Positions 46,191-55,611 are shown, counted from the stretch's first letter. The stretch: 64,000 nt of DNA from Cellulosimicrobium protaetiae (GCF_009708005.2 NZ_CP052757.1:3782001-3846000), one strand, 5' to 3'. Numbers and translations are program-made. The notes: generated by a model not told the origin, from the letters alone.

Positions 46191-46918
46191 CGGGACCCCT
46201 CGGGCGCCGGGGCGGGCGCGGCGTCGCTCACGCGCTTGCGTGCCGCGGCCTCGTGGACGTCGGGACGCCGCAGGTACAGCGGCTCGGTCGGCTGGTCCGC
46301 CCCCGCGGCCCTGCGCGCGATCGCGAGCCGCGCGAGGACCGCGGCGTCGGGCACCTGCGGCGCGTCGTCGGCGGCGTCGAGGGCGTCCGGGTAGAGCTCG
46401 CCGCCCTCCCCCACCACGACGGCGCCCGCGGCGTGCTCCGCGACCGCGGCCGCAGGCCCGACGTCGGGGCCGGCGACGGTCGCCAGGATCGGCACGGCGT
46501 GCGGGCCCTCGTGCGCGACGACCCGATAGCGCGCCCAGTACACCTCGCGGCGGCGCGCGTCGGTCGCGACCAGCAGCTCGTCGTCGGGTTCGAGACCGAG
46601 GTCGCTCACCGCCTGCGCGGCGATCGCGTCGAGGCTCGGGACGCCGAGCACGGGGATGCCGAGCGCGAAACCCAGCGCCCGGGCCGTGACGAGCCCGACC
46701 CGCAGTCCCGTGAAGGGTGCGGGGCCCGTGCCGACGGCGACGGCCGTGAGGTCGCTCCGGTCGACGCCCGCCTCGACGAGCGCCTCCTCCACGAGCGGGG
46801 CGAGCGCCTCGGCGTGCCGACGACGCTCAGGCGCGTCGCGGCGGGCGAGACGGGCGCCGTCGTCGGACACGACGGCGACGGTGACGGAGGCGGAGGTGTC
46901 GAGCGCGAGAACAGCCAC
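46187..46918 (-). CDS. tsaB: tRNA t6A synthesis protein TsaB
   Basis: 243 residues. TsaD-like but inactive partner that forms the scaffold of the t6A complex. AVLALDTSASVTVAVV, TGPAPFTGLRVGLVTARALGFAL and GVPSLDAIAAQAV are typical. The metal-binding His pair of TsaD is absent, as expected. Acidic and Ala-rich C-terminus ends in a proline-containing tail. Ends in a 4-base overlap with rimI. Confidence 0.95.
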   Translation of the reverse strand: MAVLALDTSASVTVAVVSDDGARLARRDAPERRRHAEALAPLVEEALVEAGVDRSDLTAVAVGTGPAPFTGLRVGLVTARALGFALGIPVLGVPSLDAIAAQAVSDLGLEPDDELLVATDARRREVYWARYRVVAHEGPHAVPILATVAGPDVGPAAAVAEHAAGAVVVGEGGELYPDALDAADDAPQVPDAAVLARLAIARRAAGADQPTEPLYLRRPDVHEAAARKRVSDAAPAPAPEGSR

Positions 46919-47015
46919 GGCCCCAGCCTACGGCCGAGACCGCGAGGTGTTCCTCCGCGTCCAAGGTGCCCCACCGGGTGGAACGCCCCGGGCGCGACGG
47001 AAGACCTCGCGCGGG

Positions 47016-47603
47016 CTACCGGGTCAGCGCGGCGACGTCGAGGTCCGCCCATCGGGGGCCGACGCCGCGCACGGTCACGCGACGCGCGCCCGCCTCGGGC
47101 GCTACCTCGTCGTCGGACGCGGCCTCGTCGTCGGACGCGCCGCCGGGCACGACCCCGGTCGCGTCGCCGCGCGGGCGCTCGAGCACGAGCTCGAGCCGGT
47201 CGCCCGCGAGCGCCTCGACGAGACCGCTGCCCCACTCGACGACGGTCACCGACTCCTCCAGGCTCGAGTCGAGGTCGAGCGCGTCGACCTCGTCGAGAGA
47301 GCCGAGCCGGTAGGCGTCCACGTGCACGAGCGCCGGGCCGCCCACGAGCGACGGGTGCTCGCGCGCGACGATGAACGTGGGCGACGCGACCTGGCCGCGC
47401 ACGCCGAGCCCGGCACCGATGCCCTGCGTGAGCGTCGTCTTCCCCGCGCCGAGGTCGCCCGTGAGGATCACGAGGTCGCCCGCGCGCAGGACGCCCGCGA
47501 GGGCGCGGCCGAACGCGCGGGTCGCGTCGGCATCGGGCAGCACGACGACGCCGTGCCCGGCGGCCGCGTCGGTGGAGGTCGAGGGGGTCGGGTCGTCGCT
47601 CAT
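47016..47603 (-). CDS. tsaE: tRNA t6A synthesis ATPase TsaE
   Basis: 195 residues. P-loop ATPase that cycles the TsaBD complex. Walker A GDLGAGKTTLTQGIGAGL, SPTFIVAREH and VHVDAYRLGSLDEVDALDLD are diagnostic, and VVEWGSG follows. The normal protein is about 150 residues. The extra is an N-terminal Thr/Ser/Ala stretch and an acidic insertion (SDDEAASDDEVAPE) near the C-terminus. ATG 47603 overlaps the alr stop by four bases. Confidence 0.95.
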   Translation of the reverse strand: MSDDPTPSTSTDAAAGHGVVVLPDADATRAFGRALAGVLRAGDLVILTGDLGAGKTTLTQGIGAGLGVRGQVASPTFIVAREHPSLVGGPALVHVDAYRLGSLDEVDALDLDSSLEESVTVVEWGSGLVEALAGDRLELVLERPRGDATGVVPGGASDDEAASDDEVAPEAGARRVTVRGVGPRWADLDVAALTR

Positions 47604-48973
47604 GCGCGGACCGTCCTTTCCGTGCTCTGCTGGCTCGGGTCGTGCGCGAGCAGCGCCCGCGCGCCGTCGTCGAGCACGTGGGTCCCCACGTGCTCGCGCG
47701 GCACGCGCGCGCCGAGGCGCGTCGTGATCTCGTAGCTGATGGTCCCGGCGGCCCGGGCCCAGTCCTCGGCGGTGGGGACGCCGTCGTGCTCGACGCCGTC
47801 GCCCGCGCCGAACAGCGTGACGACGTCGCCCGCGCGCTCGGCCGCGTCCGGGCCGAGGTCGAGCACGAGCTGGTCCATGCACACGCGTCCCGCGACGCGC
47901 AGGACCCGACCGCCGTCGCCGGGACGAGCGCCGACGAGGACCGGACCGCCGGGCGCCCCCGCGGGCCCGCCGCCCGAGGCGTGCCGCGGGATCCCGTCGC
48001 CGTAGCCGAGGGGGACGACGCCGAGCGTCGTGTCCTGCGGGGTCGTGTAGTGGTGCGAGTAGGAGACGCCGTGCCCGCCGGGCACGCGCTTGACCGTCGC
48101 GAGCCGCGCCTCGAGCGTCATCGCGGGGCGCAGCCCGTACCGGGATGGCGGCCCGAGCTGCGGCACGGGCGTCATCCCCCACACCGCGAGGCCGGGCCGC
48201 ACGAGGTCGTAGTGCGTGCGCGGCGCGGTCAGCGTCGCGGCGGAGTTCGCGAGATGGCGCAGCTCGGGCGCGACGCCCGCGCGCTCGGCGAGGCGGACCG
48301 CCTCGTCGAGCACGTCGGCCTGCGCGACGACGCTCGGGTGCCCGGGCTCGTCCGCGAACGCGAGGTGCGACCACAGGCCGACGACCTGGACCGCGCCCTC
48401 GGCCTGGGCGCGCGCGACGGCGGCGAGCACGTCCGGCAGGTCGGCGGGCATGATCCCGTTCCGCCCCAGGCCCGTGTCGACCGCGAGGTGCACGCGGGCA
48501 GTCCGCCCGGCGGCCCGCGCTGCGGCGACGACCTCGTCGACCGCCCAGCGCGCGGCGAGCGACACGTCGACCTCCGCCTCCACGAGCGCGCGCAGCGGCG
48601 CGCCCGGCGGGTAGAGCCACGTGAGGACGCGCGCGCGGTCCACCGCGATCCCGGCGGCGCGCAGCGCGAGCGCCTCGCTCGGCTGCGCGGTGCCGAGCCA
48701 CGTCGCGCCGCCCGCGAGCGCCCCCAGCGCGCTCGCCACGAGCCCGTGCCCGTAGGCGTCCGCCTTGACGACGGCCATCACCTGGGCCGTCGGCGCGTGG
48801 TCGGCCAGCGCCCGGACGTTGTCCCGGATCGCGGCGAGGTCGACGACGGCGCGAGCCGGGTAGGCGAGGGCCGGCTCGGCGGGGGGCCGGTGGGCGTGGT
48901 GGCTCGAAGAGCCGGCGGGTGTGCCGGCCGGGGTCGTGCGCTGGGTGTCGCTCACGAGGGACGATTCTCTCAC
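47600..48973 (-). CDS. alr: Alanine racemase
   Basis: 457 residues. PLP enzyme making D-alanine for peptidoglycan. PLP Lys in VMAVVKADAYGHGLVAS, YDLVRPGLAVWGM, second catalytic Tyr in HGVSYSHHY, GYGDGIPRHAS and GRVCMDQLVLDLG. About 40 low-complexity residues precede the barrel. GTG 48973 overlaps the stop of the upstream regulator gene (GTGA). GTG 48955 (VSDTQRTTP) is the alternative and gives a 451-residue protein. With tsaE just behind, it matches the actinobacterial alr-tsaE-tsaB-rimI-tsaD order. Confidence 0.96.
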   Translation of the reverse strand: MRESSLVSDTQRTTPAGTPAGSSSHHAHRPPAEPALAYPARAVVDLAAIRDNVRALADHAPTAQVMAVVKADAYGHGLVASALGALAGGATWLGTAQPSEALALRAAGIAVDRARVLTWLYPPGAPLRALVEAEVDVSLAARWAVDEVVAAARAAGRTARVHLAVDTGLGRNGIMPADLPDVLAAVARAQAEGAVQVVGLWSHLAFADEPGHPSVVAQADVLDEAVRLAERAGVAPELRHLANSAATLTAPRTHYDLVRPGLAVWGMTPVPQLGPPSRYGLRPAMTLEARLATVKRVPGGHGVSYSHHYTTPQDTTLGVVPLGYGDGIPRHASGGGPAGAPGGPVLVGARPGDGGRVLRVAGRVCMDQLVLDLGPDAAERAGDVVTLFGAGDGVEHDGVPTAEDWARAAGTISYEITTRLGARVPREHVGTHVLDDGARALLAHDPSQQSTERTVRA

Positions 48974-50073
48974 CGTCGTCGCCCGGCGGGCGGGCGCGCC
49001 GGGTCGCGGTCGTCCGGGCCGCTCGGCGGGGTGCTACCGAACTCGACCCGGTACCGGGACGGGCTGGTCCCGAGCCGCGCACGGAAGTGGTGGCGCAGGG
49101 ACTCCGCGGAGCCGAGGCCCGCGGCGTCTGCGACCCGGTCCACGGCGAGGTCGGTCGTCTCGAGGAGCTCGCGCGCCCGGTCGACGCGCTGGTCCAGCAG
49201 CCACCGCACCGGGCTGAGACCCGTGCGTGCGGCGAACCGGCGCGTGAAGGTGCGCCGTGACGTCCCGGCCGCGCGCGCCCACGAGTCCAGCGAGATCGGC
49301 TCGTCGAGGTGCGACCGCGCCCAGACCATCGCGAGCTCGACGGGGTCGGCGGTGTCCTCCGGGGGCACCGGGGCGGGGACGAACTGCGCCTGCCCGCCCG
49401 TGCGGTGTGGCGCGAGAACGAGCGCCCGCGCGACCCGGGCCGCGACTCGTGCCCCGTGGTCGCGGCGCACCAGGTGGAGGCAGCAGTCGAGCGCGGCCGC
49501 GGTGCCGGCGGACGTCACGACGTCCCCGTGGTCCACCCACAGGACGTCGCTGCGGACCGTGACGGCCGGGTGGTCCCGGCCGAGCCGCTCGGCCGCGCGC
49601 CAGTGCGTCACGACCTCCCGCCCGTCCGCCACACCGCTCGCCGCCACGAGGAACGCGCCCAGGCACAGCCCGACCACGCGGGCGCCTCGTGCGTGCGCGG
49701 CCCGCACCGCGGCCAGGAGCGCGGGTGGCGGCTCGACGTCGTGGTGCCAGCTCGGCAGCACGACGGTCGCCGCGTCCTCGATCGCCTCGAGCCCGTGGTC
49801 GACGTGGACAGCGAAGCCGGCCGACGTCGCGAGGCGACCGGGCGTCGGCGCGCACACCACGACGTCGTACGCGGCCCCGGCGAGGGCGTCGGAGCCGAGG
49901 ACGAGGCCGGGGACGGCGAGGTGGAACGGGCTGATGCCGTCGAACGCGACGACGGCGACGCGCTCGGGTCGCCCGGCGGGCTCGCGGGCAGGCGCTCCGG
50001 TAGGTACTCGCGTGGGCGCTCCGGTGGCCGCCGAGGAGGGCACCACGACGCCGGCAGGGGCCAGGGCAGGCAT
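48970..50073 (-). CDS. GlxA-type regulator (DJ-1/PfpI domain + AraC helix-turn-helix)
   Basis: 367 residues. A Pro/Ala-rich leader is followed by a DJ-1/PfpI-like sensing domain (RVAVVAFDGISPFHLAVPGLV, GARVVGLCLGAFLVAASG with Cys at the nucleophile elbow) and a C-terminal double AraC HTH (ISLDSWARAAGTSRRTFTRRF, VDRVADAAGLGSAESLRHHF). These regulators usually control amino-acid or detoxification genes nearby. The stop overlaps the alr GTG by 4 bases, unusual for a regulator and racemase. The divergent MBL-fold gene at 50144 is a likely target. Confidence 0.9.
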   Translation of the reverse strand: MPALAPAGVVVPSSAATGAPTRVPTGAPAREPAGRPERVAVVAFDGISPFHLAVPGLVLGSDALAGAAYDVVVCAPTPGRLATSAGFAVHVDHGLEAIEDAATVVLPSWHHDVEPPPALLAAVRAAHARGARVVGLCLGAFLVAASGVADGREVVTHWRAAERLGRDHPAVTVRSDVLWVDHGDVVTSAGTAAALDCCLHLVRRDHGARVAARVARALVLAPHRTGGQAQFVPAPVPPEDTADPVELAMVWARSHLDEPISLDSWARAAGTSRRTFTRRFAARTGLSPVRWLLDQRVDRARELLETTDLAVDRVADAAGLGSAESLRHHFRARLGTSPSRYRVEFGSTPPSGPDDRDPARPPAGRRR

Positions 50074-50143
50074 GGCCCGATCCTACCGATCATCGCCCTG
50101 CGGGCCACTGTCCCGTCCCCGTCCCGCGCGGGAGGCTCGACCC

Positions 50144-50983
50144 ATGACCACCGCACCGCACCCCGTTCCCCGGCCCGGCGAGCGCGCGCCCGCGACGCCC
50201 GGCGGGCTCACCCTGCTGCACGTCGGCGGGCCGGCGCTCCTGCTCCGCCTCGGCGGGCTGACGATCGTCTCCGACCCGGGCTTCGACACGCCCCGCGACT
50301 ACCCGCGCCCCGGCGGCGGCACGACCACCCGCCTGGACGGCCCGGCCACGACTCCCGACGCGCTCGGCCCGCTCGACGTCGCGCTCGTCTCCCACGACCA
50401 GCACGTCGACAACCTCGACCTCAGCGGCCGGGCGCTCCTGCCCGACGTGCCGTGCGTCCTCACGACCCCCGCGGGCGCGGCGCGGCTCGAGCCCGACGTC
50501 CCGGGCGTCGTCGGGCTCGCGCCGTGGGAGTCGACGGCCGTGCCCCGACCCGACGGCGGCACGCTGCGCGTCACCGGCGTCCCCGCGCGCCACGGACCGG
50601 AAGGTGCCGAGCGCGTGCTCGGCGACGTCACCGGGTTCGTCCTCGACGGCGACGGCCTCCCCCGCGTCTACCTGTCCGGGGACAACGCCGCCCCCGGCCT
50701 CGTCGCGGAGATCCCCGACCGCGTCGGGCCCGTCGACGTCGCGATCGTCCACGCGGGCGCCGCGCGCGTCCCCGCGATCCTCGACGGCGCGGCGCTCACG
50801 CTCGACGGCGCGGGCGTGGTCGAGGTCGCGCGGCTCCTGCGGGCGCGCGTCGTCGTCCCGGTGCACGCCGAGGGGTGGGCGCACTTCAGCGAGTCGGTCG
50901 CCGACGTCGAGCGGGCGTTCGCGGCCGCCGGGCTGACCGACGTCCTGCGCGTCCCGACGCCCGGCGTCGCCCTCCGGCTGTGA
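50144..50983 (+). CDS. MBL-fold metallo-hydrolase
   Basis: 279 residues, beta-lactamase-like fold: TLLHVGGPALLLRLGGLTIVSDPGF (first strands), metal motif SHDQHVDNLD in place of the common HxHxDH, then VYLSGDNAAPGLV and VPVHAEGWAHF. The His/Asp pattern fits a UlaG-like family that handles phosphoesters or lactones, but the substrate is unknown. ATG 50144 with GGAGG 8 bases upstream. Divergent from the GlxA-type regulator (70-base gap), which probably controls it. Confidence 0.85.
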   Translation: MTTAPHPVPRPGERAPATPGGLTLLHVGGPALLLRLGGLTIVSDPGFDTPRDYPRPGGGTTTRLDGPATTPDALGPLDVALVSHDQHVDNLDLSGRALLPDVPCVLTTPAGAARLEPDVPGVVGLAPWESTAVPRPDGGTLRVTGVPARHGPEGAERVLGDVTGFVLDGDGLPRVYLSGDNAAPGLVAEIPDRVGPVDVAIVHAGAARVPAILDGAALTLDGAGVVEVARLLRARVVVPVHAEGWAHFSESVADVERAFAAAGLTDVLRVPTPGVALRL

Positions 50984-51037
50984 CGGCCCCGTGCGGCTCC
51001 CCGGGTCGGGCGCACCCGGCAAGGCGCCGCCCCGCCC

Positions 51038-51967
51038 TCACCAGGCGGCGAGCGTCCGGTCCGTCTCGAAGCGCCGCTCGCGCCCCGTGAGGGGGTCGAC
51101 GAAGGCGAGCGACCGCGACACGAGCTGCAGCGGGCGCGTGTAGTCGTCCGGCGCGACGTCGTACGGCTCGGGGTAGAAGTTGTCGTGCAGGATCGGCACC
51201 CCGAGCCGCGCCATGTGCAGCCGGAGCTGGTGCGTCTTGCCGCTGTGCGGCTCCAGCCGGTAGCGCGCGAGACCGCGGGTCGCGTCCGCCTCGATCACGT
51301 CGACGCGGCTCTCCGCGTTGGGCTCACCGTCGACCTCCTCCGCGCGCATGACGCCGCGCCGCTTGACGATGCGGCTGCACACCGTCGCGGGCACGTCCAG
51401 CGCCGGGTCGAAGGGGGCGACCGCCTCGTACGTCTTGCGCACCTCGCGCCGCGCGAAGAGCTCCTGGTACGCGCCGCGCACCTGCGGGCGCAGCGTGAGC
51501 AGCAGGACGCCCGCGGTCACGCGGTCGAGCCGGTGGGCCGGGCTGAGGTCGGGCAGGTCGAGGTCGCGGCGCAGCCGCACGAGCACCGACCGCGCCACGT
51601 ACGACCCTCGCGGGATCGTCGCGAGGAAGTGCGGCTTGTCGACGACGAGCAGGTCCCGGTCGCGGTGCAGCACGCGGACCTCGAACGGCACCTCGGGCTC
51701 GACCGGCGGGTCGCGGTAGAGGAACACGAAACCGCGCGGCTCGTACGGGGTGGTCGGGTCGACCGGACGGCCTCGGCCGTCCACGACCTCGCCCGCCGCC
51801 ACCTTCTCGGCCAGGCGGTCCGCGTCGTCCGGGAAGCGGTGGCGCACGTAGTCGAGCGTGCGCGTGTACCGCGCGACGCTCTCGGCGTCGTGCGGCAGCA
51901 CGAGGCGCGTCGGGTTGAGGCCGTCGCGCACGGGGAGGGGGACCACGCCACCACGGTACCGGCGCAC
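51038..51967 (-). CDS. RluA-family pseudouridine synthase
   Basis: 309 residues. Isomerises uridine in RNA. Catalytic Asp in AHRLDRVTAGVLLLTL (HRLDRxTSG consensus), LLVVDKPHFLATIPRG (substrate loop), and EPHSGKTHQLRLHMARLGVPILHD. The N-terminal region (LVLPHDAESVARYTRTLDYVRHRF) is not an S4 domain and is typical of a TruC/YlyB-like branch. Target RNA cannot be named. GTG 51967 is used; GTG 51946 (VVPLPVRDG) is a good alternative. Confidence 0.88.
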   Translation of the reverse strand: MRRYRGGVVPLPVRDGLNPTRLVLPHDAESVARYTRTLDYVRHRFPDDADRLAEKVAAGEVVDGRGRPVDPTTPYEPRGFVFLYRDPPVEPEVPFEVRVLHRDRDLLVVDKPHFLATIPRGSYVARSVLVRLRRDLDLPDLSPAHRLDRVTAGVLLLTLRPQVRGAYQELFARREVRKTYEAVAPFDPALDVPATVCSRIVKRRGVMRAEEVDGEPNAESRVDVIEADATRGLARYRLEPHSGKTHQLRLHMARLGVPILHDNFYPEPYDVAPDDYTRPLQLVSRSLAFVDPLTGRERRFETDRTLAAW

Positions 51968-52077
51968 CCCGGCCCGCGACCCTCACCTCCGCGACGCCCC
52001 GCCGCTCCCCACCGTCACGGCACCCCGCCCACCGCCGCCGTCCGCGCGGAACGTCGGCGCTCGGAGCACCCCCGGCG

Positions 52078-53841
52078 CTAGAACCCCTCGCTCCGTGCCG
52101 CGAGCAGCTCGGCGACGACGGCGGGCACAGCACCGGCGACGTCGAGCGCGGCGACCGGGCCGCCCGGGTTCGCCCGCTCCGCCGCGAGGCCGTGGACCAC
52201 CGCGGCGACCGCCGCGAGCTCCGCGGCGAGACCCGGCTCGTGCACGACCCGCTCGGAATGCGCGGCGAGCACCGTGCCGAGGATCCCCGCGAGCACGTCG
52301 CCCGCGCCCGCCGTCGCGAGCCACGCGGGCGCGTCGGACTGTGACCACGCGCCCTCCGGCCCGACGACGACGGTCGCCGACCCCTTGAGCAGCACCGTCG
52401 CCCCGGTGGCCGCGTGCGCGCGCCGCGCCCACCGCAGCGGCTCCGCCTCGACGTCGGCGCGCGTCACGTCGTCGCCGCGCGACCGCAGCAGCGTCGCGAG
52501 CTCGCCGGCGTGCGGGGTGAGGACGGCCGACGGCGGGCACCGCTCGGGCAGCAGCGACAGCGCCCCGGCGTCGACCACCACGGGCACGCGCGGCCCCGCG
52601 ACGTCCGCGGCGAGCTCTCCGGTGGCGGCGGCGAGCGCGGAGCCGATGCGGTCGTGCTGGCCGCCGTCGCCCGCCGGCTCGTCGTCGGGGCCCGGCACGG
52701 GCGGCACGCCGGGTCCGAGCACCCAGGACTGCACGCGGCCCGCGGCGGGCACCACCTCGGGCCGGGCGGCGAGCACCGCGCGCGTGACGTCGTCCGGTCC
52801 GCGGAAGCGGACCATCCCCGCGCCCGCGCGAACGGCGGCGCTCGTCACGAGCACCGCGGCGCCCGGGTAGGTCGACGTGCCCGCGACGACGCCGACGACG
52901 CCGCGCGTGTACTTGTGGTCGGTCGGTCCCGGCACGACCCACCGCGCCGCGACGTCCGCGGGCTCGAGGCGTCGGACGACGGGCCGCGCGGCGTCCCCGT
53001 CCTCGCTCCGCACGCGGTCGGCGAGGCGCAGCCCGATGTCGACGACCGCGCCGCGCCCCGCGAGGTGCGTCGCGGGCGGCAGCAGGAGGCCGGGCTTCGC
53101 CGCTCCGAACGTCACCGTGCGGTCCGCCCGCAGTACGGGCCCGGGCACGGTGCCGTCGTCGACGCCGATGCCGCTCGGCGCGTCCACCGCGACGACCCAG
53201 GGGCGACCGCGCCCCCCGGACCCGGCACGGAGCTCGATGCCCGGCCCGGGCCGACCGTCGAGCCCGGCGCGCCCGTCGAGCCCGGCGCGCGCGCCGTCGT
53301 CGAGCACGGCGGAGACGCGCGCCACGAGGTCCCCCGCGACGCCGCGGAGCGGACCCCGGGACCCGATGCCGACGAGACCGTCCAGCACGACGTCGGCCCG
53401 CGCGACCTGCGAAGCGACCCGGTCGGCGACGTGCGCGTCCAGATGGTCGTGCGGCCGGTCCGCGCGGCTCGCGTCGTCGGGGCTGCCGACCAGCACCTCG
53501 ACGCGCCCGCCCGCGTCCCGGAGCGCCGCGAGCCCGCCCGGGTGCGCGTGCTCACCGGTCAGGACGGCCAGCACCTCGACGCCCCGGCGCGCGAGGTACG
53601 CGCCCGCGTGGAGCGTGTCACCGCCGTTGTTGCCCGACCCCACGAGCAGGACCGCCCGGGCGCCCGTGACGCGCCCGTCCCGACGACCGCCGTCGGGCAG
53701 GGCGACCGACCGTCGTCGCGCGAGGTCGCGCGCGACGACGGTCGCGAGCGCGAAAGCGGCACGCTCCATGAGCGGGGCGCCCGCCGCGAGCAGGGGTTCC
53801 TCGGCGGCACGCACGTCGGCGACGGACCAGGCTTCGATCAT
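52078..53841 (-). CDS. nnrD: Bifunctional NAD(P)H-hydrate repair enzyme
   Basis: 587 residues. N-terminal YjeF epimerase domain (about 1-270: VLLVGSGNNGGDTLHAGAYL, VVAVDAPSGIGVDDGT) and C-terminal ADP-dependent dehydratase, a ribokinase-like domain (about 300-587: HKYTRGVVGVVAGTSTYPGA, LTPHAGELATLL, TAGAGDVLAGILG). Together they repair hydrated NADH/NADPH. A Gly/Arg-rich insertion (about 170-200, repeated AGLDGR) lengthens the first domain. ATG 53841 has GAGG only two bases before it. Confidence 0.95.
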   Translation of the reverse strand: MIEAWSVADVRAAEEPLLAAGAPLMERAAFALATVVARDLARRRSVALPDGGRRDGRVTGARAVLLVGSGNNGGDTLHAGAYLARRGVEVLAVLTGEHAHPGGLAALRDAGGRVEVLVGSPDDASRADRPHDHLDAHVADRVASQVARADVVLDGLVGIGSRGPLRGVAGDLVARVSAVLDDGARAGLDGRAGLDGRPGPGIELRAGSGGRGRPWVVAVDAPSGIGVDDGTVPGPVLRADRTVTFGAAKPGLLLPPATHLAGRGAVVDIGLRLADRVRSEDGDAARPVVRRLEPADVAARWVVPGPTDHKYTRGVVGVVAGTSTYPGAAVLVTSAAVRAGAGMVRFRGPDDVTRAVLAARPEVVPAAGRVQSWVLGPGVPPVPGPDDEPAGDGGQHDRIGSALAAATGELAADVAGPRVPVVVDAGALSLLPERCPPSAVLTPHAGELATLLRSRGDDVTRADVEAEPLRWARRAHAATGATVLLKGSATVVVGPEGAWSQSDAPAWLATAGAGDVLAGILGTVLAAHSERVVHEPGLAAELAAVAAVVHGLAAERANPGGPVAALDVAGAVPAVVAELLAARSEGF

Positions 53842-54013
53842 GACCTCATCCTGCCCACCGCGGGGACTCGTCGCCTGCCCGGCGCCCGCCCGCGGCGGCT
53901 CGGCGACCGGGACGGCACCCACACCGTCGGGGTCGTCCGGGCGAGGAGACCGAGGGACGAGACGGACGACGCGACGGGCTGCGGGCTCCGCCTGCCCGCA
54001 TAGGGTGACGACC

Positions 54014-55063
54014 ATGCGATTCGGACTCTTCATCCCCCAGGGCTGGCGCTACGACCTCGTCGACGTCGCGCCCGCGGACCACTGGAAGACGATGCTCTCG
54101 CTCCTCCACTACGCCGACAACGCCGCGGCGGGCGAGCCGCTGCCGGGCGGCGAGTTCGCGTGGGACGGCGTGTGGGTCTACGACCACTTCCACACCACCC
54201 CGACCCCGAGCACGGAGGCGACGCACGAGGCGTGGACGCTCTTGGCGGCGTTCGCAGCGGCGTCGCAGCGCGTCCGACTCGGCCAGATGTGCACGTGCAT
54301 GGCGTACCGGGACCCGACGTACCTGGCGAAGGTCGCCGCGACCGTCGACCACGTCTCCGGCGGGCGGCTCGAGATGGGCATCGGCGCGGGCTGGTACGAG
54401 CACGAGTGGCGCGCCTACGGGTACGGGTTCCCGAGCGCGGGCGAGCGCCTGCGCGCGCTCGACGAGGGCGTCCAGATCATGTCCCGCATGTGGCGGACCG
54501 GGTCGTCGGGCACGTTCGACGGCGAGCGCTACCAGGTGGACGGCGCGCTCTGCTACCCGCAGCCGCTGCAGCGCGTCGCCGTGGACGGCGAGGGTGCCCG
54601 CCCGAGCATCCCGCTGTGGATCGCGGGCGGCGGCGAGAAGAAGACCCTGCGGATCGCCGCGCAGCACGCGCAGTACACCAACTTCGACGGCTCTCCCGAG
54701 GGCTTCGCGCACAAGTCGGCGGTGCTCGAGGAGCACTGCCGCGACCTCGGCCGCGACTTCGGCGAGATCACGCGGTCGGCCAACTACAACGTCGTCGTCG
54801 GCGAGACCGAGCGGGACGTCGCGGACCGGCTCGCCCGGATCGAGGACCACGCCCGCCGGTACTTCCCGGAGAAGGCCGACGACAACGTCGCGACGTGGCG
54901 CAACGGCCCCCTCGTCGGGACGCCGGAACAGATCGTCGAGACGCTCACGGGCCTGCGCGACCAGGGCCTCGGCTACGCGATCGGCTACTTCCCCTTCGCC
55001 GCGACCGACCGCGACCAGCTCGACCTCTTCCAGCGCCAGGTCATCCCGGCCATCCAGTCCTGA
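54014..55063 (+). CDS. LLM-class F420-dependent oxidoreductase
   Basis: 349 residues, luciferase-like TIM barrel: MRFGLFIPQGWRYDLVD, ADNAAAGEPLPGGEFAWDGVWVYDHFH, LLAAFAAASQRVRLGQMCTC, GRLEMGIGAGWYEHEWRAYG and PLVGTPEQIVETL match actinobacterial F420-binding members more than FMN monooxygenases. Cofactor is inferred from this resemblance. Substrate unknown. ATG 54014; weak GGTGACGACC upstream. Single gene, convergent with acpS and divergent from nnrD. Confidence 0.87.
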   Translation: MRFGLFIPQGWRYDLVDVAPADHWKTMLSLLHYADNAAAGEPLPGGEFAWDGVWVYDHFHTTPTPSTEATHEAWTLLAAFAAASQRVRLGQMCTCMAYRDPTYLAKVAATVDHVSGGRLEMGIGAGWYEHEWRAYGYGFPSAGERLRALDEGVQIMSRMWRTGSSGTFDGERYQVDGALCYPQPLQRVAVDGEGARPSIPLWIAGGGEKKTLRIAAQHAQYTNFDGSPEGFAHKSAVLEEHCRDLGRDFGEITRSANYNVVVGETERDVADRLARIEDHARRYFPEKADDNVATWRNGPLVGTPEQIVETLTGLRDQGLGYAIGYFPFAATDRDQLDLFQRQVIPAIQS

Positions 55064-55080
55064 CCGCCGTACCTTGCGGG

Positions 55081-55126
55081 CATGAAGAGGGCCCGGTTCT
55101 CGGCCGAGAACCGGGCCCTTTTCATG
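55081..55126. terminator. Long bidirectional terminator hairpin
   Basis: Stem of 23 pairs (55081-55103 with 55104-55126) with one G-U pair. The core GGGCCCGGTTCTCGG is perfectly palindromic, and TTTT follows the GC-rich arm on the plus strand (and AAG... on the other). Good intrinsic terminator between the convergent LLM and acpS genes. Confidence 0.85.
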
Positions 55127-55147
55127 CCCACAGCACGCGGCAGTCGG

Positions 55148-55498
55148 TCAGCCCTCGGCGACGACTATGGCCGACGCGATGCCCGCGTCGTGGGAGATGC
55201 TCAGGTGCCAGGCCGTGATGCCGAGCGCGTCCGCGCGCGCCGCGACCGTGCCCGTGATCTCGACCTCCGGCGGGCCGCCGACGACCCGGTGCACCGTCGC
55301 GTCGTGCCAGCGCATGCCCGCGGGAGCCCCCAGCGCCTTGGCGATGGCCTCCTTCGCGGCGAACCGCGCGGCGAGCGACGCCGGCGGGAGGTCGCGCTCG
55401 GCGGGCGTGAACAGCTTCTCGCGGAGCCGGGGCGTCCGCTCGAGGGTCTCCATGAACCGGGCGACGTCCACGACGTCGATCCCCACGCCCTTGATCAT
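55148..55498 (-). CDS. acpS: Holo-[acyl-carrier-protein] synthase
   Basis: 116 residues, expected length. Transfers phosphopantetheine from CoA to acyl carrier protein. Metal ligands: Asp in [13 protein letters not shown] and Glu in [14 protein letters not shown]-terminal [19 protein letters not shown] is typical. ATG 55498; GGTG before it is a weak ribosome site. Its substrate precursor CoA is made by CoaA (57660). Same strand as glmS, which lies 141 bases upstream beyond an intergenic hairpin. Confidence 0.96.
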   Translation of the reverse strand: MIKGVGIDVVDVARFMETLERTPRLREKLFTPAERDLPPASLAARFAAKEAIAKALGAPAGMRWHDATVHRVVGGPPEVEITGTVAARADALGITAWHLSISHDAGIASAIVVAEG

Positions 55499-55563
55499 GC
55501 GCCCACCCTACGGCCGGACGCCCGCCCCACCGTCCCCGGACCAGGCGATCCCGCCACCACGAG

Positions 55564-55611
55564 CAGGTGGTCCTGGCTCGTCCGGGAGACCGGACGAACC
55601 AGGACCACCTG
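55564..55611. repeat. Intergenic hairpin, copy 2 of a related pair
   Basis: 22-base stem with one mismatch (55564-55585 with 55590-55611) and loop GAGA. It shares CAGGTGGTCCTGG and flanking GAGCAGG/GTCGGCGAG-like bases with the hairpin at 27214-27261, while the inner arms differ with compensating changes. It lies just after glmS, so it may terminate that transcript; the similarity suggests a dispersed element. Confidence 0.6.
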
